Assembly (NCBI RefSeq): GCF_013177635.1
Contig: NZ_CP030944.1
Location: 558,001 to 622,000, forward strand
Source of the DNA: Arcobacter aquimarinus
GTDB taxonomy: Bacteria; Campylobacterota; Campylobacteria; Campylobacterales; Arcobacteraceae
Direction: 5' to 3'
Length of the DNA: 64,000 bases
The first letter of the stretch is position 1; each line of letters starts with the position of its first letter. Shown here in pieces: positions 45,601 through 51,552 of this stretch. The notes below the pieces were generated by a model, which was not told where the DNA came from, ran no database searches, and worked only from the letters and a program-made list of their open reading frames with translations. The position numbers and the translations under genes were made by a program.

Positions 45601-45750
45601 GCTGTTTCAAGACAATCCTTAGGTACAGCTGTTTTTGGAGGGATGATAATGTCTACAATATTAACTTTACTTTTAACACCGATTTTATTTGTAATTTTAC
45701 AAAGATTAAGAGAAAGAAAAAATAATAGTGAGGAAATAAAAAATGTTTAA
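42607..45750 (+). CDS. RND efflux pump (HAE1 family)
   Basis: 1047 residues, full AcrB length. Start IFFIKRPIFAKVISIFIV, proton-relay region ILAIGIVVDDAIIVVENVE near residue 405 and the second-half motif MLPIPAVMFGALGA with IGMSSKNAILIIEF. Two large periplasmic loops define a drug/solute pump. The substrate cannot be told from the sequence. Begins 9 bp after the adaptor gene; its end overlaps the channel gene. Confidence 0.95.
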   Translation: MFSIFFIKRPIFAKVISIFIVIVGLIALYSLPVAQFPQITPPTIQVSAKYTGGSADAVENSVTRVLEEQLNGVEGMIYMDSTSSSDGNSTINLYFETGYDLNIAAIDVQNRVTLATPSLPDSVKQQGVTTKKKSTSMVQILTLKSDEPLHDALFLSNFASLNIVEELKRIDGIGDVQNLGERKYSMRIWINPDKLSNLGLNVNQVSNAIKEQNLQVALGTIGASPIDTSNKFQYTLTSKTRLTSQKEFEDIIIKENSDGSKVRIKDIARVELGAENYAWSATLNNNPTALLGIYQLPGANALDVAKKVEEKIDELSKRFPQGLKVEATYDTTKFVEVSIKEVIITLFEALVLVLFVVYFFLQSFRTTIIPAIAIPVSLIGTFALLIAMNFSINTLTLFGLILAIGIVVDDAIIVVENVESNLERNPNISLKDATTSAMKEVFAPVISTTLVLLAVFVPVTFIPGISGALYQQFALTIAFAVIISSINALTLSPALCATILRRKKQNDKKNFIFTAFDNALDRFKIVYESFLRKLIKFWYVVVLIYILLLGATYFVFKVLPTGFIPDEDQGTLLASVSLQAGTTLNVSEEVSKKVTEIIKNTEGVKDVLTITGFSVITGAIDSSTATIFIVLDDWEDRQSEQTSIKAITDSINQKANEQINNASVRVFNMPSIPGLSAVGGFELKLQNLSAMPIAEFESYAKDFITKLNEDKAIMMAYTSFNSSYPQYYVDINRDKVSALNIKLNDVFSVLQSYLGSLYVNDFNKYGKTYRVYIQADQNFRSNKNSIENYFVQNKDGENVPLSTIVDIKQVSGVNTITHFNSYQSIAINGIHNIKEGYSSGDAIKALEKIAQANLPSTIGYELSGMSLQEKEAGNAAVYIFLLSLLMVFLFLAAQYESWMMPLMIMLPIPAVMFGALGANMFAGLLNNTYTQIGLVLLIGMSSKNAILIIEFAKELREKGETIIDAAIKASILRLRAILMTIFSFLLGILPLVFASGAGAVSRQSLGTAVFGGMIMSTILTLLLTPILFVILQRLRERKNNSEEIKNV

Positions 45751-47032
45751 GAAAAAAAGAGTAATTTCATCAATTTGTGCGATTTTTTTATTTTCAAATT
45801 TAAATGCTAAAGATGTTTTGCTTGAAGAGTTGATAAATACAGCTATCCAAAACAATAGTAATATAAAAATAAGTAAATATAAAGAAGAGATAAAAGATGC
45901 AAATTATGAAAATAGTAAAGCAGCTTATCTCCCAAGAGTATCTGCCGTAGGTGAGGTGGCTAAATATGATATTAAAGGAAGTAATTCAAATCAAGTTGAA
46001 GATAATGTAACAGGTTTTAGTCTAAGTGCAAATCAATTAATATATGATTTTGGAAAAACCTCAAATATTATTGATTCAGCTAAAGAGGATTATCTTGCTT
46101 CAAATTTTGAAACGGTAAAAAATATATCTTTTACAGTTTTAAAAATAAAAGAGGCTTATTATGATATTTTGAGTAGTTTTCAGCAAATAAATCTAGCAGA
46201 AGAATCAATTAAAATAGATGAATTACATTTAATTCAAGCTGAGAAATATTATAAAGCAGGAGTTCGAACACTTATTGATGTTACAGATGCACAACTTAAA
46301 TTGTCAAATTCAAAACTTGAATTAATTCAAGCTCAATACAATCTAAAAAATGCCCAAACTAAACTAATTTCTATTTTAGGTGTTGATGAAACCAAAAAAA
46401 TAGACATTAAAAATGCTCAAGAAATTACATCTTTAGCAAAGAGTTTAGAAATGACTAATTTACAATTAGAAAATCTTTTAAATAAAGGATATGAAAATAG
46501 ACCTGAATTAAAAATGTTTGAAAAACAGATAAATGCTCAAAAATTAAAACTAAAAAGTAATAAAGCAGAATACTATCCAAGAGTAGATTTTGATGCAACA
46601 TATAGTGATAAAGATTCAGATAAAATTGCAAGTGTAGATGTTAGACAAGCAACAGCTGGAGTTTATTTGAAATGGGATTTATATACAGGCGATTCAACTC
46701 AGGCAAATATAAAAAGTTCACTTGCTAGTTTAAATAGTTCAAAACAGCAATTAATTCAAGAAAAATTACAAATAAAAGAAGATATAACAAACGCTTATTT
46801 CAAATTAAAAGAGAGTGAAGAGAGCATAAACATAGCTCTTTTAAGTGTAGATTTGTCCACTGTTAAACTTGATTTAGCAAATAAAAGATATCAAGCTGGA
46901 TTAAATGATTTAGTTGAATTAAATGAATCAAAACTTCAATACACACAAGCTAAAAGTAATCTTATAAATACTTATTATAGCTATCTAAGTTCAAAAGCAA
47001 ATTTAGATTATGCAATAGGAGTTATTTATTAA
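45743..47032 (+). CDS. TolC-family outer membrane efflux channel
   Basis: 429 residues. Signal peptide 1-22 (ends SNLNA), then two TolC-type repeats of long helices with ENSKAAYLPRVSAVGEVAKY in the first half and SNKAEYYPRVDFDATYSD with LKWDLYTGDST in the second. Outer component of the RND system. It ends 10 bp before the left attachment repeat of the integrated element. Confidence 0.93.
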   Translation: MFKKKRVISSICAIFLFSNLNAKDVLLEELINTAIQNNSNIKISKYKEEIKDANYENSKAAYLPRVSAVGEVAKYDIKGSNSNQVEDNVTGFSLSANQLIYDFGKTSNIIDSAKEDYLASNFETVKNISFTVLKIKEAYYDILSSFQQINLAEESIKIDELHLIQAEKYYKAGVRTLIDVTDAQLKLSNSKLELIQAQYNLKNAQTKLISILGVDETKKIDIKNAQEITSLAKSLEMTNLQLENLLNKGYENRPELKMFEKQINAQKLKLKSNKAEYYPRVDFDATYSDKDSDKIASVDVRQATAGVYLKWDLYTGDSTQANIKSSLASLNSSKQQLIQEKLQIKEDITNAYFKLKESEESINIALLSVDLSTVKLDLANKRYQAGLNDLVELNESKLQYTQAKSNLINTYYSYLSSKANLDYAIGVIY

Positions 47033-47042
47033 TAAAATTATC

Positions 47043-47060
47043 AAGTTAACTCTTTGTTAA
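47043..47060. repeat. Left attachment site (attL) core
   Basis: AAGTTAACTCTTTGTTAA is repeated exactly and in the same orientation at 54725-54742. It lies 25 bp from the end of the integrase gene, the usual arrangement for a tyrosine recombinase att site. Confidence 0.85.
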
Positions 47061-47085
47061 AATCTTCCCTTGTTTTGGGCAGATT

Positions 47086-48132
47086 CTAACAAAATTGTGC
47101 CAATTTTGTGTCCATAGTATCTAAGAAAGTAACTTTTTTGTGTCTATTAACTTTTAGATATTTAGAATATTTTGTTCTAGTTGTATTTGATGACTTATGA
47201 CCCATCATTTGTGCAACCCATAATTCATTTTCTCCATTTGAAAGCATATTACTTGCAAAAGAGTGTCTTAATTGATAGATACTTCTATATTTTATATCAG
47301 CTTCTTTTAAAATTCTTTTCCAAGTATAAGCTAAAGAAGAACTTGAATTATAAGGTTTTAAATCAACACTTAAAAATACATACTCTCCAAGTCCAGTAAA
47401 TTTTCTTTGTGCAAGTAAATGATTTTCACACTGAGTTATCATATCAATCACTCTTTCACTTGATTTTGTTTTTGGAGATTGTTCAATTCCTGATGTTATA
47501 GTTCTTTTTACACTAATTGTTTTATCAAGAAAATCTATATCTTCCCATTTTAAACCAATTACTTCTCCAATTCTCATTCCAGAGTAAAAAGCAACAGCAA
47601 TTAAATTTTTAACTCTATTTGGAGATACTTCAATTATTTTGTTTATTTCATCAATAGTAAAAGGCATAATTGTATATTCACTATTTGTTTTGGGTCTTTT
47701 TATTATAAAAGGTGAAGATTCAATGTGTTCAAACAATATAGCTCTTTCAAAAGCAGGTTTTAAAATTGCCTCACAAGTTATAATTGTTCTTTTATCTTGA
47801 ATAGTTTTATACCATTCAAAAACATCTTTAGGTTTAAAATCAGTTATTAAGATTTTATCAAAATAGGGAACAATCCTACTATGATATAAAGAATTATATG
47901 CTTTTAGTGAAGTCTTTTTTAAAGTAGTTTCTTTCTCTTTTAAAATTTCTTCACATAAATCCAAAATTGTTGGAACATCATTCTCTTTAACATCAAATTT
48001 TTTAAAGAACTCATCATTTTTAGCATAGCTTTCAAATAATTTACGATTTTCAACTGTATCAAGTAATTTTGTGGAAATTCTCATTCCATTTTTTCTAACA
48101 TACAGCATTCCGTTTCGATTGTAAAATTTCAT
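47086..48132 (-). CDS. int: Tyrosine-type site-specific integrase
   Basis: 348 residues. N-terminal arm-binding region, a SAM-like core-binding domain (about 65-150), and a catalytic domain with SGMRIGEVIGLKWEDIDF (first Arg), YQLRHSFASNML (second Arg; the usual first His is Tyr, as in a number of integrases), QMMGHKSSNTTRTKYSKYL (His and nucleophile Tyr). It should recombine the 18-bp repeat next to its 3' end. Overlaps the HTH gene by 4 bp. Confidence 0.95.
   Translation of the reverse strand: MKFYNRNGMLYVRKNGMRISTKLLDTVENRKLFESYAKNDEFFKKFDVKENDVPTILDLCEEILKEKETTLKKTSLKAYNSLYHSRIVPYFDKILITDFKPKDVFEWYKTIQDKRTIITCEAILKPAFERAILFEHIESSPFIIKRPKTNSEYTIMPFTIDEINKIIEVSPNRVKNLIAVAFYSGMRIGEVIGLKWEDIDFLDKTISVKRTITSGIEQSPKTKSSERVIDMITQCENHLLAQRKFTGLGEYVFLSVDLKPYNSSSSLAYTWKRILKEADIKYRSIYQLRHSFASNMLSNGENELWVAQMMGHKSSNTTRTKYSKYLKVNRHKKVTFLDTMDTKLAQFC
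47097..47110. repeat. Probable integrase arm site, left end
   Basis: GTGCCAATTTTGTG, also present exactly at 54472-54485 near the other end. It falls within the last codons of the integrase gene. The surrounding bases also make an inverted repeat CAAAATTG-TGC-CAATTTTG (47090-47108), so a terminator function is an alternative. Confidence 0.5.
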
Positions 48133-48419
48133 TTTTGATTCTCCTTGAAACCAACAATCGCACTTTCTACAAAAATTATATTAACACGTTTTCCATTAAT
48201 AGTTTTTTTATAATGGATATTTTGTTTTAATCTTCCATCATTCATCATTTGATAAAGTGTACTATCACTTATATCTAAATATTTTTTTACTCCATCTCTT
48301 TTTGTTAAATCAAGTTTTGGAGCAAGTCTATTTTCAATATTTAATATTTTTGAATTTAATGAATCTAATTTTTCTAATATATCAACAATTTTATTTAGAT
48401 TTTCAAATGATATTTCCAT
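48129..48419 (-). CDS. AlpA/excisionase-like helix-turn-helix protein
   Basis: 96 residues. An N-terminal helix, then a winged-helix-like region GVKKYLDISDSTLYQMMNDGRLKQ followed by HYKKTINGKRVNIIF, the layout of AlpA/MerR-type excisionase domains. Directly upstream of and overlapping the integrase gene, so it likely sets recombination direction or controls integrase expression. ATG start after GGAGAG. Confidence 0.8.
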   Translation of the reverse strand: MEISFENLNKIVDILEKLDSLNSKILNIENRLAPKLDLTKRDGVKKYLDISDSTLYQMMNDGRLKQNIHYKKTINGKRVNIIFVESAIVGFKENQK

Positions 48420-48535
48420 TGTTTTAACTCTCCTTTCATTATCTGTTTAGGCAAGGGAAATAAATTCCCTTATTAATCTGTTTATACTTTTTTAAAAAGT
48501 ATCAAAAATCTTGTTTTAAATTTAATTTTGATTAT

Positions 48536-49882
48536 CTAAAACTGCATAGCTTCTTTACTTGATATATTTAAAAGTAAATTCCTCTTTTGTGCTTCTTTAT
48601 AAGCTACCTGATAAATATGATTATCTCTTGTAGATAAGTGTTGTTTTTCACTTGTTTTATCTAAATAAACTAACAATTCATAATCACTTAAATTTGCAAC
48701 AGTTTCAGTTCTAAGAGGTTTTATTAAACTTCCATCTTTGAATAATCTAAAGTTCTCTTTTTCATTTGTAGATTCATGGATTACATCAACTTCAATATAA
48801 TCTTTTTTTAACTCTTTTGGAGTTGTTGTTTTATTAAATGTTTCTTTTGCTTTAAAATATAATTCATTTAGATATTCAGTATCTAAAGTTAAATTATTGA
48901 TATATGCTTTTCTAATCAAGGCTATATATTCAAACTCAAATTTATTTTCATTATAGATTGATATTTTTCTTTTTAGTCTTTCTATTGGGAAAAAGTTTTG
49001 CATAAATTCATCTATATTAAAATCGTTTATGATTTCATTCCACAAAGGATGAATTTCTGCTTGATATTTATTATTTGATAAATTTGCACTGGAAACAGAA
49101 TTTACATCAATTAATTTAATTTCATTCATTGAACTAATAAATAGATTTTTTAAATTAGCAAATAATTCATCTAATGAATTTATATTAAATTGTTTTAAAT
49201 GTGTTCTATGTAATTCAAACTCTACATTAAAAATTGTTTCTTCTAAATTGAAGTTATGATTTAAAAAATATTCATTCATAATTTCAAACTTTTTAGATTT
49301 TTTTAGTTCTAATGATTTATTATAAATTCTTAGTTTAAATGGCTCTTTACCTATATAAATAGTTTGAGTGTTATTTGCATCTCCAATTTCATTAATAGTA
49401 GAGTATTTTCTTTTTCTAGTAACAAACATATCTTTTTTTATAAAAGATAAATCATATTGAATAAAACAATTTATATCTACTCTTGTTACTGGAACATAAG
49501 AAGTTATATAATCACTTAAGTATTCTTGTAATAGTTTAATAATAGAACTAATACCAAAAGTATAAATACCATTTCCTTGAAGCTGTACTCTAATATCATT
49601 TAGTCCTCTATTTTTATATTTATCTTTGAATCCAATTCTAAAAAAATCATTAGAATCTTTAAACCAATAAAATCCCTCTTGTTTACCTAAAAAGTTTAAT
49701 TGCATATCTTTTAGATTTATATATAAATCTTTGTTTTCAAACTCAATATCTTTCTTTTGAAATTTACCTTTTATATCTTCTAATTGGTCTAGAATTTCAA
49801 GGAACAAATCATCATAATTTTCATTAGTTTCAAAAAAGAAATAAAGAGTATCAATACCATATATTTTTTTTATGTTATTCAT
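48536..49882 (-). CDS. Replication initiation protein, rolling-circle/filamentous-phage type
   Basis: 448 residues. The pattern VPVTRVDINCFIQYD, then TIYIGKEPFKLRIYNKSLEL and IFNVEFELHRTHLKQFNI matches the replication-initiation-factor families (Rep_trans, RstA and related filamentous phage proteins), where the conserved order is RxD, YIG...RIYNK and xxEfE. The C-terminal 120 residues are helical. I cannot point with certainty to the nicking tyrosine. Two stem-loops lie just upstream, where a replication origin could be. Alternative: a relaxase-like Rep of an integrative element. Confidence 0.7.
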   Translation of the reverse strand: MNNIKKIYGIDTLYFFFETNENYDDLFLEILDQLEDIKGKFQKKDIEFENKDLYINLKDMQLNFLGKQEGFYWFKDSNDFFRIGFKDKYKNRGLNDIRVQLQGNGIYTFGISSIIKLLQEYLSDYITSYVPVTRVDINCFIQYDLSFIKKDMFVTRKRKYSTINEIGDANNTQTIYIGKEPFKLRIYNKSLELKKSKKFEIMNEYFLNHNFNLEETIFNVEFELHRTHLKQFNINSLDELFANLKNLFISSMNEIKLIDVNSVSSANLSNNKYQAEIHPLWNEIINDFNIDEFMQNFFPIERLKRKISIYNENKFEFEYIALIRKAYINNLTLDTEYLNELYFKAKETFNKTTTPKELKKDYIEVDVIHESTNEKENFRLFKDGSLIKPLRTETVANLSDYELLVYLDKTSEKQHLSTRDNHIYQVAYKEAQKRNLLLNISSKEAMQF

Positions 49883-49905
49883 TTTTACCTCTTAAAAGTG
49901 TTTAA

Positions 49906-49933
49906 GAAAGGGGTGTTACTATAAACCCCTTTC
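49906..49933. repeat. Stem-loop upstream of the replication gene
   Basis: GAAAGGGGT (49906-49914) and ACCCCTTTC (49925-49933), 9-bp arms around a 10-base loop, 24 bp before the replication gene start. Unusually G/C-rich for this region; candidate origin or leader hairpin. Confidence 0.6.
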
Positions 49934-49960
49934 AACTAATTATTTTTTTTCTTTTAAAAA

Positions 49961-50019
49961 GTGTCACGAAGAGAAAAATACACAGAAGAGCTCTGTGCTT
50001 TTTTTCTCTTCTTAGACAC
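49961..50019. repeat. Large stem-loop between the 86-aa and replication genes
   Basis: Three nested arm pairs: GTGTC/GACAC, AAGAGAAAAA (49969-49978)/TTTTTCTCTT (50001-50010) and CACAGA/TCTGTG. It begins in the last codons of the 86-aa gene. It can serve as that gene's terminator; its size and place also fit a rolling-circle origin. Confidence 0.65.
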
Positions 50020-50272
50020 CATAGAAATTAAACTGTTTTGAGATGATTGCTACATCAACACTTATTTCTTTTGAAACTTTGTCTTTATACAAATCTATTT
50101 TTGAATCAGGAATAGAAATAGTATGTAATACTTTTGTAACAGACCCATTTGCTCTTTTTTCATCAACTAGAATTTGTAATTTAGCTTTTACTGGAGTTGC
50201 TAATGATTCTCCATCTTTTTTATATTCTGATTTTTCTATTATGTTTAATAGAATGCCTTTTAATGTAAGCAT
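50012..50272 (-). CDS. 86-aa element protein, possible ssDNA-binding protein
   Basis: 86 residues, beta-strand-rich by pattern (LTLKGILLNIIEKSEY, VKAKLQILVDEK, TKVLHTISIP, KEISVDVAIISK), no signal peptide or membrane segment, ending in FNFYGV. Filamentous phages encode a single-stranded-DNA-binding protein of nearly this size next to their replication gene, which is the basis for the suggestion. No diagnostic motif proves it. ATG start after AAAGGAAAA. Confidence 0.6.
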   Translation of the reverse strand: MLTLKGILLNIIEKSEYKKDGESLATPVKAKLQILVDEKRANGSVTKVLHTISIPDSKIDLYKDKVSKEISVDVAIISKQFNFYGV

Positions 50273-50375
50273 GTTTTTTCCTTTGTAAGTTTAAATTTAC
50301 AAAGAGCTCTTTGTTTTTTATATCAATTGATAGGGGAAGTTTATTGGAAAGATTTTTTTAAAGATAGCAAATTTA

Positions 50376-50392
50376 ACTAGTGAGTCACTAGT
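50376..50392. terminator. Perfect palindrome at the end of the 331-aa gene
   Basis: ACTAGTGA-G-TCACTAGT, 8-bp arms around one base, containing the stop codon of the 331-aa gene. No T-run follows, so it may be a protein-binding site rather than a terminator. Confidence 0.45.
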
Positions 50393-51383
50393 CAAATGTT
50401 ATATCACTAAAAATAGGATGTTCTTGAAAGTTCTTTTTAGTTCTATATTCATATATTTCTATATTATTAAAAGGTGTTTTTATTTGTACTTCTTTTTTTA
50501 TATGATTTTTTGTTAAATTTGATTTATATTCATAATCAAAAAAAGAATCAATTAAAGTATTTATATAATTTGCTAATGTTGTATAGGGGATGTTTTCATT
50601 TAATTGTAAAGATAAATTTATCAATGTTTTTTCTTTATATAATAAATATGAGGCAATCTTACAACTATTAAAAATATGAGTATCTTCAAGCTTTTTTGCA
50701 GAATTTAAATAAACTTGTTGATTATATAATGTTTCTAGTCCCTCTTTATCATCTAATAAAAAATTTTCTTTTTTTATATATTGCAATGAGTAATACATAT
50801 AATTAACTTCTAAAGGATTTTTTTCAAAATTTTTATAGATATCAAGTAGTATTTCATTTGATTTAATGGGATTTAATTCTAATCCATCTTTTATTGTTTT
50901 AATTCTTGGAGTTATTGCATCAATAACTTTTGGATGAGGAGTTCTAGCAATTCCTTTTTCTAATATATTTTCAGATTCATTTAGTTCATGCCATTTGATT
51001 AAAGCTTCTAAATGTTGAAATATCTTAAATAAGAGAGTATTTAATCTATAAAATATTTTCTTTTCATCAATAATACAAGCTTTATCAAAATTTACTAATT
51101 CTTTAAAGACTTCAATTTGTTCATCTAAAAATTCATAATTATATTGTGATAATGTATTTTTTAAAGTTGAATCTATTTCTTTTTTTGAAGTAATTGGATG
51201 TAAAGTTTGAGCAATTTTAAATTGTTTAAATATTTGTTTTTTATAATCTGTATAATCAATTAAGCCCTCAAATTCTTTTAATTTATTTTCAATATAATTT
51301 TTAAATCCAAGTTCTACACTATTTGCTTTTATTATTTCATTATTGAATTTTTCTAATGTTTCTTTTGTTGATAATTTATACAT
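50388..51383 (-). CDS. 331-aa orphan protein of the integrated element
   Basis: 331 residues, soluble, mostly helical, no signal peptide, no membrane segment and no motif I recognise. Segments such as YRLNTLLFKIFQHLEALIKWHEL and NYMYYSLQYIKKENFLL suggest helical bundles. It is divergent from the nuclease-NACHT gene with 169 bp between the two starts. It may be an element maintenance gene or a partner of the NACHT protein; neither is supported by a motif. Confidence 0.7.
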   Translation of the reverse strand: MYKLSTKETLEKFNNEIIKANSVELGFKNYIENKLKEFEGLIDYTDYKKQIFKQFKIAQTLHPITSKKEIDSTLKNTLSQYNYEFLDEQIEVFKELVNFDKACIIDEKKIFYRLNTLLFKIFQHLEALIKWHELNESENILEKGIARTPHPKVIDAITPRIKTIKDGLELNPIKSNEILLDIYKNFEKNPLEVNYMYYSLQYIKKENFLLDDKEGLETLYNQQVYLNSAKKLEDTHIFNSCKIASYLLYKEKTLINLSLQLNENIPYTTLANYINTLIDSFFDYEYKSNLTKNHIKKEVQIKTPFNNIEIYEYRTKKNFQEHPIFSDITFD

Positions 51384-51415
51384 TTGTAAATTGTAATAAA
51401 ATAATAATTAAAGAA

Positions 51416-51446
51416 TCTTTTTTATAGAATAATATTATAAAAAAGA
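51416..51446. promoter_or_regulatory. Inverted repeat in the divergent promoter region
   Basis: TCTTTTTTATA (51416-51426) and TATAAAAAAGA (51436-51446), 9 bases apart, between the divergent 331-aa and nuclease-NACHT genes. The location suits an operator shared by both promoters. Confidence 0.45.
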
Positions 51447-51552
51447 ATAAATTATAGGGTTAACATTATTAAAAAATTTACTTAACATATTAAAAGTCCA
51501 AATAATCTGTTCAAAAATAAATAAACCAACTTACTAAATAAGGCTCTGACCT

